A stretch of DNA of 64,000 nt from NCBI RefSeq assembly GCF_003355005.1, contig NZ_CP029985.1, positions 1,913,001-1,977,000 on the forward strand. Direction: 5' to 3'. The notes below the pieces were generated by a model that made no database searches, had not been told where the DNA came from, and was given only the letters and a program-made list of their open reading frames with translations. The stretch's first letter is position 1; each line of letters begins with the position of its first letter. Made by a program: the position numbers and the translations under genes. Source of the DNA: Sphingomonas sp. FARSPH (GTDB lineage: Bacteria > Pseudomonadota > Alphaproteobacteria > Sphingomonadales > Sphingomonadaceae). Positions 8,658 to 17,147 of this stretch are shown here, in pieces.

Positions 8658-9482
8658 ATGCCGGCCAAACCCCCGATCGGCCGCGACACGCGGCTCTGCA
8701 TGTCGCTCGCCGCGCGGCCCGGCAATTTCGGGTCGCGCTTCCACAACCGCCTCTACGAACTGACCGGGCTGGATTACGTCTATAAGGCGTTCACCACGCA
8801 CGATCTGGCGGCGGCGATCGGCGGCATCCGTGCGCTCGGCATCCGCGGCTGCGCGATCTCGATGCCGTTCAAGGAGGCGGTGATCCCGCTGCTCGACGCG
8901 CTGGCACCGACCGCGGCGGCGATCGACAGCGTCAACACGATCGTCAACGATGATGGCGTACTGACCGGGCACAACACCGATTATGGCGCGGTGCGCACGT
9001 TGCTGGACGAGGCGGCGGTCGATCCGGCGATGCCGTTCGTGCTGCGCGGATCGGGCGGGATGGCGAAGGCGGTGGCGGCGGCGCTGCGCGATCGCGGGCA
9101 TCGCACGGGAACTATCGTCGCGCGCAATGCCGCGGCGGGGCGGGGGTTGGCCGACCTTTACGGTTTTGCGTGGCAAGCCGATCTTGCCGGGGCGAGCGCG
9201 TCGCTGCTCGTCAACGTCACGCCGATCGGCATGGCGGGCGATGATGCCGATATGCTCGCCTTCCCGACCGATGCGATCGCGGCGGCGCAGGTCGCGTTCG
9301 ACGTCGTCGCATTGCCCGCGGAAACGCCCTTCCTGCGCGCCGCAGGTGAGGCGGGCAAAAAATGCGTCACCGGCGCGGCGGTGGCGACGCTGCAGGCGCT
9401 CGACCAGTTCTTGCTCTACACCGGCGTTCGGCCGACCGATGCTGAGGTCGCCGAGGCGGAGGCGTTCGCCCGCGCGGGTTAG
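8658..9482 (+). CDS. Shikimate dehydrogenase-like protein (SdhL / HI0607 type)
   Basis: A 274-residue NADP-dependent dehydrogenase of the shikimate dehydrogenase superfamily. The substrate-binding half carries SMPFKEAV (catalytic Lys) and GHNTDYGAV (catalytic Asp), and the nucleotide-binding half has GSGGMAKAV. The N-terminus (TRLCMSLAARPGNFGSRFHN) is unlike AroE but closely follows the Haemophilus HI0607 SdhL group, which reduces shikimate only poorly. I therefore do not call it the pathway aroE, although the window also holds aroC and pheA. Divergent from trehalase; the following TonB-like gene begins 71 bases downstream. Confidence 0.85.
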   Translation: MPAKPPIGRDTRLCMSLAARPGNFGSRFHNRLYELTGLDYVYKAFTTHDLAAAIGGIRALGIRGCAISMPFKEAVIPLLDALAPTAAAIDSVNTIVNDDGVLTGHNTDYGAVRTLLDEAAVDPAMPFVLRGSGGMAKAVAAALRDRGHRTGTIVARNAAAGRGLADLYGFAWQADLAGASASLLVNVTPIGMAGDDADMLAFPTDAIAAAQVAFDVVALPAETPFLRAAGEAGKKCVTGAAVATLQALDQFLLYTGVRPTDAEVAEAEAFARAG

Positions 9483-9553
9483 AAACATACCGGACACATG
9501 CGACGAACGGCCGAAGCGGGCGATTGCCCGCGGGCGACGGAGCCCTTAATGCC

Positions 9554-10339
9554 ATGCGCCGCATGTACGCGGCGTCCTATCGATCATCCCCGGACCGCCG
9601 CCGCAGGGCGATCAGCCTGGCGCTGACGATCGTCGCGCATATCCTGATCGTCCTCCTGCTCTTGCTGCTCCCCAATTCGCCGCTGACGCGCATGGGGCCG
9701 TCGACGGCGCTCACCACCTTCGACGTCTCGTCCTCCGGCAGCCCCTCGCCCAGCAAGGCGCAGGCGAAGAAACAGGCGGCCGCCGCCCCGCGCGGCGGCG
9801 CGCCGGAGGTGAAGCCGCAACCGACCCCGCCGCAGGACCAGCCGCTGCCGCCCCCACCGCCCGAGGTCGTGCCCGACAACATGCTGATCATGGACCGCGC
9901 GTCGTTCGCCGCGACCGACGTCAGCAAGATCAAGGGCAAGAAGAGCGCGCGTGAGCTCGCCGCTGCGGGGGATGCGAGCGGCGACAGCGGCGATGCGGGC
10001 GCGGGCGACGATACGCCGGGCGCGGGCAAGGGGCCGGGCGGCCAGCGCCTCTATGCCGCCGAATGGTATCGCGAACCCGTCGCGTCGCAGACCTCGCCCT
10101 ATATGCCCAAGGAGATCCGCGAGGGCAGTTGGGCGGAGATCGCGTGCCGAACCGCACCCGATTATCGGGTGGAGGATTGCCAGCAGATCGGCGAATCGCC
10201 CGTCGGCGCGGGGCTGGCGCGCGGGCTGCGTGAGGCGGCGTGGCAGTTCCGCGTCCGCCCGCCGCGGATCAACGGCAAGCCGATGATCGGCACCTGGGTG
10301 CGCATCCACTACGACTTCACCGAGCGCGCTGCGCGCTAA
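9554..10339 (+). CDS. TonB-like membrane-anchored protein
   Basis: A 261-residue protein with the three-part layout of TonB: one N-terminal membrane helix (about residues 18-40, AHILIVLLLLLLPN), a long Pro/Lys/Ala-rich periplasm-spanning linker (PTPPQDQPLPPPPPEVVP) and a C-terminal domain resembling the TonB C-domain (YRVEDCQQIGESP...REAAWQFRVRPPRINGKPM). Such proteins carry inner-membrane energy to outer-membrane receptors. No exbB or exbD lies beside it, so it is probably an orphan TonB paralogue; the C-domain match is weak. The start at 9554 puts the Arg-rich cytoplasmic tip directly before the helix. Confidence 0.65.
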   Translation: MRRMYAASYRSSPDRRRRAISLALTIVAHILIVLLLLLLPNSPLTRMGPSTALTTFDVSSSGSPSPSKAQAKKQAAAAPRGGAPEVKPQPTPPQDQPLPPPPPEVVPDNMLIMDRASFAATDVSKIKGKKSARELAAAGDASGDSGDAGAGDDTPGAGKGPGGQRLYAAEWYREPVASQTSPYMPKEIREGSWAEIACRTAPDYRVEDCQQIGESPVGAGLARGLREAAWQFRVRPPRINGKPMIGTWVRIHYDFTERAAR

Positions 10340-10354
10340 GGTCCTGGATCAGAG

Positions 10355-10436
10355 GCGGTGCCGGCCCGTTCCCCCACCCGGCCTCCCAACCAGGATATGC
10401 TTTGGGAGGTCGGGTGGAGGAGCGGGCCCGCACCGC
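10355..10436. terminator. Long imperfect hairpin between convergent genes
   Basis: GCGGTG at 10355 pairs with CACCGC at 10431, and the inner blocks (CGGCCCG/CGGGCC, CCACCCG/CGGGTGG, CCTCCC/GGGAGG) pair across a loop of about 16 bases. It lies between the ends of the TonB-like gene and pheA, as expected for a bidirectional terminator. There is no clear T-tract. Confidence 0.6.
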
Positions 10437-10467
10437 ATCCACGTCAGTGGAGCAAACGTCTGGAACC

Positions 10468-11358
10468 TTACCCCCGTTCGCGTGCGCGGCGGTACGTGCC
10501 CAGCAGGCGCACCCATTTCGAATGGAAGCCCAGTTCCTCCAGCGCGCGGTCGACCGCGACGTCGCCGGGCTTGCCTTCGATATCCGCGTAGAATTCGGAC
10601 GCGGAGAAACTGCCGGCGCGCTGGTAGCTTTCCAACTTGGTCACGTTGACGCCGTTGGTGGCAAGGCCGCCCAGCGCCTTGTAGAGCGCGGCGGGGACGT
10701 TCTTCACCTCGAACATCAGCGTCGTCATCCACGGCCCGTCTCCGACCGCCGGCTTGCCGCCGCGCGCCAGCACGACGAAGCGCGTGGTATTGTGGTCCGC
10801 ATCCGCGATGTCGACGCCGAGCAGGTCGAGGCTGTAGATCGCCGCCGCCCCCGGCGGGGCGAGCGCCGCAATCGCCGGATCGCGCAGTTCGGCGACATAG
10901 GCGGCGGCCCCCGCGGTGTCGGGATAGGCGAGCGCGCTGATGCCGTGCGCCTTCAGCCAGTGGCGGCACTGGCCCAGCGCCTGCGGATGGCTCATCGCCT
11001 GCGTCACCGCCTCGCGCGGGCCGGTGCCCATCAGTGCGTGACGGATCGCGACGAAATGCTCGCCGATGATGACCAGCCCGGATTCGGGCAGCAGGAAATG
11101 CATGTCGGCGACGCGGCCATGCAGCGAATTCTCGATCGGGATCACCGCGCGGTCGGCGCGCCCTTCGCGCACCGCGTCGATCGCATCGGCGAACGAGAAG
11201 CAGGGCAGTGGCAGGCAGTCCGGACACGCCTCCAGCGCGGCGACGTGGCTGTTCGCGCCGGGTGCGCCCTGGAATGCGACCGCGCGTTCCGGATCGGCGA
11301 AGGCGGCGGCGGTCATCGCGGCGACGATCGGGCGGGCGGGGGCGGCGTAGGTCTCCAT
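10468..11358 (-). CDS. pheA: Prephenate dehydratase
   Basis: Converts prephenate to phenylpyruvate for phenylalanine synthesis; cytoplasmic. The 296-residue protein is the monofunctional type without chorismate mutase. It shows AFQGAPGANSH near the N-terminus, the IPIENSLHGRV segment, the catalytic Thr-Arg-Phe in DHNTTRFVVL, and a C-terminal ACT domain with LESYQRAGSF, the ligand-binding region for feedback by phenylalanine. The start at 11358 is the first Met fitting the family; a longer open frame upstream runs through the divergent cytochrome gene. The divergent pairing with a membrane cytochrome c gene is a known alphaproteobacterial arrangement. Confidence 0.95.
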   Translation of the reverse strand: METYAAPARPIVAAMTAAAFADPERAVAFQGAPGANSHVAALEACPDCLPLPCFSFADAIDAVREGRADRAVIPIENSLHGRVADMHFLLPESGLVIIGEHFVAIRHALMGTGPREAVTQAMSHPQALGQCRHWLKAHGISALAYPDTAGAAAYVAELRDPAIAALAPPGAAAIYSLDLLGVDIADADHNTTRFVVLARGGKPAVGDGPWMTTLMFEVKNVPAALYKALGGLATNGVNVTKLESYQRAGSFSASEFYADIEGKPGDVAVDRALEELGFHSKWVRLLGTYRRARERG

Positions 11359-11475
11359 GATCGCAGCGCGCGTAACAGGCGGGGGCCGCCGCCCGCAAGC
11401 GCGCGCTTGCGGGCGCGCACGGGCTTTCCTATGGGTTACAGCCCAGAGGCGAGGATAACAGGGGCTACACCGGCA

Positions 11476-12180
11476 ATGGATAACCGCACCAACACGATTG
11501 CCGGCTGGGCATTGGCGGCCTGTGGCGTCGCGCTCGGCCTGTCGATCGCCGGCGGGATGATCTTCCACAGCGAGCGCCCCGAAAAAATGGGCTATGCGAT
11601 CGAGGGTGTCGAGGAAGCGGGCGGCGGCGGCGAGGCCGCGGCGGTGCCGATCGCGACGCTGCTGCCGACCGCCGACGTGGCGAAGGGCGCGGAAGTGTTC
11701 AAGAAATGCGCCGCGTGCCACACCGTCAACCAGGGTGGCGCGAACGGCATCGGTCCCAATCTGTACGCGACGCTGGGTGAGCCGATCGGCCAGGGTAAGG
11801 GCGGCTTCGCTTTCTCCGATGCGCTGAAGGGTGTCGGCGGCAACTGGGACTTCGACAAGATGAACGCGTGGCTGACGTCGCCGCGCAAATTCGCGCCTGG
11901 TACGAAGATGACCTTCGCGGGCCTCGGCAACGCGCAGGACCGCGCCAACGTCATCGCCTATTTGAACAGCCAGGGCTCGAACCTGCCGCTCCCCGCCGCG
12001 CCCGCCGCCGGCGCGGCGCCTGCGGGCAAGCCGGGCGAAAAGCCCGCCACCGCCGCCGCCAAGGATTCGGTGGCCAACGCCGACGCGGCGAACAACCTCG
12101 GCAACACCGGCACGCCGGCGTCGGGCGCGCCGTCGGTCGACCCGAACGCCGCCAAGGAAGGCGCGAAGGCGGGGAAGTAA
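11476..12180 (+). CDS. Membrane-anchored cytochrome c (CycM-like)
   Basis: A 234-residue c-type cytochrome tethered by an uncleaved N-terminal helix (about residues 9-30), with the haem domain in the periplasm. The haem motif CAACH is at residues 78-82 and the likely axial Met is in PGTKMTFAG. It resembles CycM/c552, which passes electrons from the bc1 complex to an aa3-type oxidase. After the haem domain there is an Ala/Pro/Gly/Asn-rich tail of about 60 residues (from LPLPAAPAAG to the end), longer than usual and probably disordered. Divergent from pheA. Confidence 0.9.
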   Translation: MDNRTNTIAGWALAACGVALGLSIAGGMIFHSERPEKMGYAIEGVEEAGGGGEAAAVPIATLLPTADVAKGAEVFKKCAACHTVNQGGANGIGPNLYATLGEPIGQGKGGFAFSDALKGVGGNWDFDKMNAWLTSPRKFAPGTKMTFAGLGNAQDRANVIAYLNSQGSNLPLPAAPAAGAAPAGKPGEKPATAAAKDSVANADAANNLGNTGTPASGAPSVDPNAAKEGAKAGK

Positions 12181-12189
12181 CCTTCATTT

Positions 12190-12352
12190 CCTCTCCCTTT
12201 GGGAGAGGAAGAGCCGCCGCAGGCGGCGATAGGTGAGGGCGGGAGCGTGACGGCCGTTCGGGGCCCGCCAGCGCGCCGCTAGCCTTGGCGATCGACCCTC
12301 ACCCTTCCGGCACTGAGCGTCTCCCTCCCTCTCCCGATGGGAGAGCGAAAGA
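12190..12352. repeat. Inverted repeat element (CCTCTCCC / CCCTCACC family), copy 1
   Basis: Fills the gap between the cytochrome and LOG-family genes. CCTCTCCC at 12190-12197 and GGGAGAGG at 12201-12208 form a tight hairpin; GGTGAGGG near 12231 pairs with CCCTCACCC near 12296; a final CTCTCCC-GAT-GGGAGAG hairpin lies near 12334-12350. A related element occurs at 17015. It may also end transcription of both convergent genes. Confidence 0.65.
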
Positions 12353-12357
12353 ACGGC

Positions 12358-13233
12358 TCACCCCTCGGCGCGCGCCTGTTCCTCATAGAATTCGCGCACC
12401 ACGTCCCACGCCTCTTCGGCGGTTTCGACATAGGTGAAGATGCCGAGGTCGCGCTGGCTGACGACGCCTTCGTCGACCAGAGCCTGGAAATTCACCACCT
12501 TGTCCCAAAATTCCCGGCCGAACAGCAGGACCGGGATCGGCTTGATCTTGCCCGTCTGGATCAGCGTCAGCAGTTCGAAGAGTTCGTCAAACGTCCCGAA
12601 GCCGCCCGGGAAGGCTGCGAGTGCCCGGGCGCGCAGCAGAAAGTGCATCTTGCGCAGCGCGAAATAGTGGAACTGGAAGCTCAGCGCCGGCGTGACGTAG
12701 GGATTGGGCGCCTGTTCGTGGGGCAGGACGATGTTGAGGCCGATCGATTCGGCGCCGACGTCGGTCGCGCCGCGATTCGCCGCCTCCATGATCGACGGGC
12801 CGCCGCCCGAGCAGACGACGAACTGGCGCATGCCGTTCTGGTCGCGCGGCACCCGGCTGGCGATCTGCGCCAGTTCGCGCGCGACTTCGTAATAGCGGCT
12901 CTTGGCCACCAGCTTCTCGGCGATCGCGCGCGCGGTCTCGTCACTCGCCATGTCCAGCAGCGCCTTCGCCTTGGCGGGCTCCGGAATGCGCGCCGACCCG
13001 TACATGACGAAGGTGGAGGCGATCTTCGCCTCTTCCAGCAGCAATTCGGGCTTCAGCAGCTCGAGCTGGAAACGCACGGGCCGCAGATCGTCGCGGAGCA
13101 GGAAGTCCATGTCCTGGAAAGCGAGCTTGTAGGCGGGGTGCTCGGTCTGCGGCGTGGATATCGCCGCCTTCGCGCTTTCGGCGTCCTGCTTTGCATGAGG
13201 AAAGACGCGCGCGGGTACTTTGGTATCGGTCAT
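12358..13233 (-). CDS. LOG-family protein (TIGR00730, nucleotide 5'-monophosphate phosphoribohydrolase type)
   Basis: A 291-residue cytoplasmic protein of the Lonely Guy/lysine-decarboxylase-like family, which cleaves nucleotide 5'-monophosphates (including cytokinin ribotides) to base and ribose 5-phosphate. The signature PGGFGTFDE is at residues 209-217, with FALRKMHFLLRARAL just before it and the Rossmann SGGGPSIMEAANRGA at about 142-156. It is longer than the about 190-residue classical LOG because of an N-terminal extension of about 70 residues, normal in a larger subgroup. Substrate is not predictable. A 32-base gap separates it from the extensin-like gene. Confidence 0.88.
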   Translation of the reverse strand: MTDTKVPARVFPHAKQDAESAKAAISTPQTEHPAYKLAFQDMDFLLRDDLRPVRFQLELLKPELLLEEAKIASTFVMYGSARIPEPAKAKALLDMASDETARAIAEKLVAKSRYYEVARELAQIASRVPRDQNGMRQFVVCSGGGPSIMEAANRGATDVGAESIGLNIVLPHEQAPNPYVTPALSFQFHYFALRKMHFLLRARALAAFPGGFGTFDELFELLTLIQTGKIKPIPVLLFGREFWDKVVNFQALVDEGVVSQRDLGIFTYVETAEEAWDVVREFYEEQARAEG

Positions 13234-13265
13234 TTATGCCGGGTTAGAGCAAAGCCGAGGGGCGC

Positions 13266-13895
13266 TCAACGGCAGAAATGCGCGCCATCGTCCTCGAGAT
13301 GCAGGTGGTTGCGATGCGCCGCATTATAGGCCGGCGACAGCACCGTGCCGAAGCGGCGACAGGCGGAGGCATGGATGGCCGACAGGAACGCCTGCACCTG
13401 CGGATCGGGCGAGGTCCAGTCGTTGAGGACCGAGATGCGTCGTCCGTCCTTGAGGGTGAAGCCGCCGACGTCGACCGCATTGGCGATGGCATGGCCCGAT
13501 CGGCGGTCGCCATATCCCGCCGTGCCGACGACGTTGCGGCAGGCATAGCTGCCCATGCCCTGTACGCTCGCCAGTTCGCTGCCCAGCATCTGGTATGCGG
13601 CGGGGCCGACGGCGTTGCGCACCCAGGCGGAAAAGGCGCGGGCTTCGCCGCAGCGCATCGCGGTGACGCCGGTGATGGGCACGCCGATCTCGACCAGCTG
13701 CACCGCGCCCGACAGGCCGCAGCCGTTGCCGAAATCGCGGTCGGGCAACACGCGATAGGCGACATGATTGGCGCGCAGGTCGGCGAGGCATTGCGCCGTG
13801 ACCCGCGGCGAGACCACCGCGATCGATTCGCGTGGCGGCGCGGGACGTTCGCGGCTGCCGCAGGCGGCGAGAGCCAAAGCGACCGCCATCGTCAT
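13266..13895 (-). CDS. Extensin-like family lipoprotein
   Basis: A protein of about 209 residues with the extensin-like C-terminal fold: two Cys-containing halves and the metal-site-like motifs SGHAIANAVDVGGF and AHRNHLHLEDDGAHFC, resembling D-Ala-D-Ala carboxypeptidase / peptidase M15 folds. Function in cell-wall metabolism is likely but unproven. The start at 13895 gives MTMAVALALAACGSRE, a lipobox (LAAC) with no positive n-region. The start codon lies inside a BIME-like repeat, so the original leader may have been altered by repeat insertion. An ATG at 13889 is the alternative. Confidence 0.75.
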   Translation of the reverse strand: MTMAVALALAACGSRERPAPPRESIAVVSPRVTAQCLADLRANHVAYRVLPDRDFGNGCGLSGAVQLVEIGVPITGVTAMRCGEARAFSAWVRNAVGPAAYQMLGSELASVQGMGSYACRNVVGTAGYGDRRSGHAIANAVDVGGFTLKDGRRISVLNDWTSPDPQVQAFLSAIHASACRRFGTVLSPAYNAAHRNHLHLEDDGAHFCR

Positions 13896-13987
13896 GCCGG
13901 ACCTGTGCCGGCATCCATTCGTCCCAAATCCCGACACCCATTTGCTGTGCCTCGCTGCGGACCTCGGAACAAGTCTGCGATGACGAG
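13888..13987. repeat. BIME-like palindromic repeat, copy 2, overlapping a gene start
   Basis: Begins with ATCGTCATGCCGG and ends with GCGATGACGA. TGCCGG at 13895-13900 pairs with CCGGCA at 13908-13913, and the outer TCGTCAT pairs with ATGACGA. The left end supplies the apparent start codon of the extensin-like gene on the minus strand. Confidence 0.65.
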
Positions 13988-14128
13988 CTGCCGGAAACAC
14001 AGGACCAATAATCCTGGCCACTCGCGGAGAGGAAGTTTGCCCGTTGCCAACACCCGCGTCGGTCTTTAGGGCGGTCGACGGGCCACGCGGTCCCAACGCC
14101 GCGCGTGCTCTCTGTGAGGAGAGTTGAC

Positions 14129-15283
14129 ATGACCGATACGACGCTCGCCGACGCCGCTCTTGCGCCTGCGAAACCCGCCGCTAAGCCGGCGCGACCCCAT
14201 TTCTCGTCCGGCCCCTGCGCAAAGCCGCCGGGCTACGACCCCGCCAAACTCGCCACCGCCGTGCTCGGCCGCTCGCACCGTTCGAAGCTGGGCAAGCAGC
14301 GCCTGCAATATTGCATCGATCTGATGCGCGAACTGCTCGGCCTGCCTGACACGCACCGAATCGGCATCGTGCCCGGCAGCGACACGGGGGCGTTCGAGAT
14401 GGCGATGTGGACGATGCTGGGCGCCCGCCCCGTCACCGCGCTCGCCTGGGAAAGCTTCGGCGAAGGCTGGGTCACCGACGCGGTCAAGCAGCTGAAGATC
14501 GACCCGACCGTGATCCGCGCCGATTACGGCGAGTTGCCCGATTTGACCCAGGTCGACTGGTCCAACGACGTGCTGTTCACGTGGAACGGCACGACCAGCG
14601 GCGTGCGCGTGCCGGACGGCGACTGGATCGCGGATACCCGCGAGGGGCTTTCCTTCGCAGACGCCACCAGCGGCGTCTTCGCCTACGACCTGCCGTGGGA
14701 CAAGATCGACGTCGCGACGTTCAGCTGGCAGAAGGTGCTGGGTGGCGAGGGCGCGCACGGCGTGCTGATCCTGGGGCCCCGCGCGGTCGAGCGGCTCGAA
14801 AGCTACACCCCCGCCTGGCCGCTGCCCAAGGTGTTCCGCCTGACCAGCAAGGGCAAGCTGACCGATGGCATCTTCAAGGGCGAGACGATCAACACGCCCT
14901 CGATGCTCGCGGTCGAGGATGCGATCTTCGCGCTCGAATGGGCGAAGGGGCTGGGGAAGGGCGGCCTGATCGCCCGCTCCGACGCCAATGCGGCGGCGCT
15001 CGACAAGATCGTCGCGGAACGCGACTGGCTCGGCCACCTTGCCCAGGACCCCGCGTCGCGGTCGAAGACCAGCGTCTGCCTGACCGTCGATGCCGACGAG
15101 GGCGTCATCAAGAAGATGGTCTCGTTGCTCGAGGCGGAGGACGCCGCCTACGACATCGGTGGCTATCGCGACGCTCCGCCGGGCCTTCGCATCTGGTGCG
15201 GCGCGACCGTCGACACCGCCGATATCGCCGCGCTCGGGCCGTGGCTCGACTGGGCCTATGCGACCGCCAGGTCGGCAGCCTGA
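14129..15283 (+). CDS. serC: Phosphoserine aminotransferase
   Basis: Transfers an amino group from glutamate to 3-phosphohydroxypyruvate, step two of serine synthesis; PLP-dependent and cytoplasmic. The 384-residue frame belongs to the alphaproteobacterial/archaeal-type SerC group. The Schiff-base lysine is in FSWQKVLGGEG (residue 202), with GSDTGAFEMAMW and WNGTTSGVRVPD before it. A strong GAGGAG ribosome-binding site lies before the ATG at 14129. serA follows after a gap of 128 bases holding a BIME-like repeat, so the two serine genes are probably co-expressed. Confidence 0.95.
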   Translation: MTDTTLADAALAPAKPAAKPARPHFSSGPCAKPPGYDPAKLATAVLGRSHRSKLGKQRLQYCIDLMRELLGLPDTHRIGIVPGSDTGAFEMAMWTMLGARPVTALAWESFGEGWVTDAVKQLKIDPTVIRADYGELPDLTQVDWSNDVLFTWNGTTSGVRVPDGDWIADTREGLSFADATSGVFAYDLPWDKIDVATFSWQKVLGGEGAHGVLILGPRAVERLESYTPAWPLPKVFRLTSKGKLTDGIFKGETINTPSMLAVEDAIFALEWAKGLGKGGLIARSDANAAALDKIVAERDWLGHLAQDPASRSKTSVCLTVDADEGVIKKMVSLLEAEDAAYDIGGYRDAPPGLRIWCGATVDTADIAALGPWLDWAYATARSAA

Positions 15284-15293
15284 TCTAATCCAC

Positions 15294-15389
15294 TCGTCAT
15301 TCCCGCGCAGGCGGGAATCCAGACACGCAGGTCGTCGCAGGGGCCGCATCGTCAGCGGCTCTGGATCCCCGCCTACGCGGGGATGACGA
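15294..15389. repeat. BIME-like palindromic repeat, copy 3
   Basis: TCGTCATTCCCGCGCAGGCG at the left and GCGGGGATGACGA at the right are mirror arms, each with its own hairpin (TTCCCGC-GCAG-GCGGGAA and CCCCGC-CTAC-GCGGGG). It sits between serC and serA and could attenuate or stabilise the transcript. Confidence 0.8.
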
Positions 15390-15411
15390 CTGGTCATCCA
15401 AGGAAAAACCC

Positions 15412-16989
15412 ATGCCCAAAGTGCTCATCAGCGACAAAATGGACCCCAAGGCCGCGCAGATCTTTCGCGAGCGCGGCGTCGAGGTGGACGAGATCACCGG
15501 CAAGACGCCGGACGAGCTGAAGGCGATCATTGGCCAATATGACGGCCTCGCCATCCGCTCCTCGACCAAGGTGACGAAGGACATCCTGGCGCATGCGACC
15601 AACCTGAAGGTCGTCGGCCGCGCCGGCATCGGCGTCGACAATGTCGACATCCCGGCCGCCTCCGCCAAGGGCGTGGTCGTGATGAACACGCCTTTCGGCA
15701 ATTCGATCACCACCGCCGAACATGCCATCGCGCTGATGTTCGCGCTCGCGCGCCAGCTACCCGAGGCGGATGCCTCGACGCAGGCCGGCAAGTGGGAAAA
15801 GAACCGCTTCATGGGCGTCGAGCTGACGTCGAAGACGCTCGGCCTGATCGGTGCGGGCAACATCGGCAGCATCGTCGCCGACCGGGCGCGCGGGCTCAAG
15901 ATGAAGGTCGTCGCGTTCGACCCGTTCCTGACGCCCGAGCGCGCGCTGGAAATGGGGGTCGAGAAGGTGACGCTGGACGAGCTGCTGGCGCGCGCCGACT
16001 TCATCACGCTGCACACGCCGCTGACCGACCAGACGCGCAACATCCTGTCGGCCGAGAATCTCGCCAAGACCAAGAAGGGCGTGCGCATCATCAATTGCGC
16101 GCGCGGCGGGCTGATCGACGAGGCGGCGCTCAAGGAAGGGCTCGATAGCGGCCACATCGCGGGCGCCGCGCTCGACGTCTTCGTCGAGGAGCCGGCGAAG
16201 GCCTCGCCGCTGTTCGGCACGCCGAATTTCGTCTCGACGCCGCACCTCGGCGCGTCGACCACCGAAGCGCAGGTCAACGTCGCGATCCAGGTCGCCGAGC
16301 AGATGGCCGATTTCCTCGTATCGGGCGGCGTCACCAACGCGCTCAACATGCCCAGCCTGTCCGCCGAGGAAGCGCCGAAGCTCAAGCCCTATATGGCGCT
16401 CGCCGAAAAGCTCGGCTCGCTCGTCGGCCAGCTGTCGCACGGGGCGCTGACCGGCATCGCCATCGAGGTCGAGGGTGCGGCGGCGGAGCTCAACCAGAAG
16501 CCGATCACCGGCGCGGTGCTCGCCGGGCTGATGCGCGTCCATTCCGATACGGTGAACATGGTCAACGCGCCCTTCCTGGCGAAGGAGCGCGGACTCGACG
16601 TGCGCGAGGTGCGCCACGACCGCGAGGGTGATTATCACACATTGCTGCGCGTCACGGTGAAGACCGCGGAAGGCGAACGATCGGTCGCGGGCACGTTGTT
16701 CGGCGACCAGGCGCCGCGCCTCGTCGAGCTGTTCGGCATCAAGGTCGAGGCCGATCTCGCGGGCCAGATGCTGTACGTCGTCAACGAGGACGCGCCCGGC
16801 TTCATCGGCCGCCTCGGCACGACGCTGGGCGAGGCGGGCGTCAACATCGGCACCTTCCACCTCGGCCGCCGCTCGGCGGGCGGCGAGGCGGTGCTGCTGC
16901 TGTCGGTCGACGAGCCGGTCGGCGGCGAGCTGCTCGCGCGGGTAAAGGCGTTGCCGGGGGTCAAGACCGCGATGGGCCTGTCGTTCTAG
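15412..16989 (+). CDS. serA: D-3-phosphoglycerate dehydrogenase
   Basis: Oxidises 3-phosphoglycerate to 3-phosphohydroxypyruvate with NAD, the first step of serine synthesis. At 525 residues it is the long type: split substrate domain, NAD-binding domain with GLIGAGNIGSIVADRARGLKM (about 145-165), catalytic Arg in NCARGGLIDEAAL, Glu in VEEPAKASPL and His in PHLGASTTEAQ, then an intervening allosteric domain (about 320-450) and a C-terminal ACT domain (LYVVNEDAPGFIGRLGTTLG onward) that usually binds serine. The start is well placed with AAGGAAAAA before the ATG. Confidence 0.97.
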   Translation: MPKVLISDKMDPKAAQIFRERGVEVDEITGKTPDELKAIIGQYDGLAIRSSTKVTKDILAHATNLKVVGRAGIGVDNVDIPAASAKGVVVMNTPFGNSITTAEHAIALMFALARQLPEADASTQAGKWEKNRFMGVELTSKTLGLIGAGNIGSIVADRARGLKMKVVAFDPFLTPERALEMGVEKVTLDELLARADFITLHTPLTDQTRNILSAENLAKTKKGVRIINCARGGLIDEAALKEGLDSGHIAGAALDVFVEEPAKASPLFGTPNFVSTPHLGASTTEAQVNVAIQVAEQMADFLVSGGVTNALNMPSLSAEEAPKLKPYMALAEKLGSLVGQLSHGALTGIAIEVEGAAAELNQKPITGAVLAGLMRVHSDTVNMVNAPFLAKERGLDVREVRHDREGDYHTLLRVTVKTAEGERSVAGTLFGDQAPRLVELFGIKVEADLAGQMLYVVNEDAPGFIGRLGTTLGEAGVNIGTFHLGRRSAGGEAVLLLSVDEPVGGELLARVKALPGVKTAMGLSF

Positions 16990-17014
16990 GTCGGCAGGCG
17001 CGCCTCACGCGCGT

Positions 17015-17093
17015 CCTCACCCGGTCGCCGGCTTCGCCGTCTCTTCCCTACCCCAATGAGATAGGGAAGAGTGCCGCGGGCGAAGGGTGAGGG
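17015..17093. repeat. Inverted repeat element (CCTCACCC family), copy 2 / possible terminator
   Basis: Outer arms CCTCACCC at 17015-17022 and GGGTGAGG at 17085-17092; inner hairpin CTCTTCCCTA at 17041-17050 with TAGGGAAGAG at 17062-17071. It lies between serA and hisZ and shares the CCTCACCC/GGGTGAGG arms of the element at 12190. Confidence 0.7.
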
Positions 17094-17147
17094 TAGGGGC
17101 GCAAAGCCCCGTGGCGCGTTCGGCGCAACCCCGCTATCGCGCGAACC

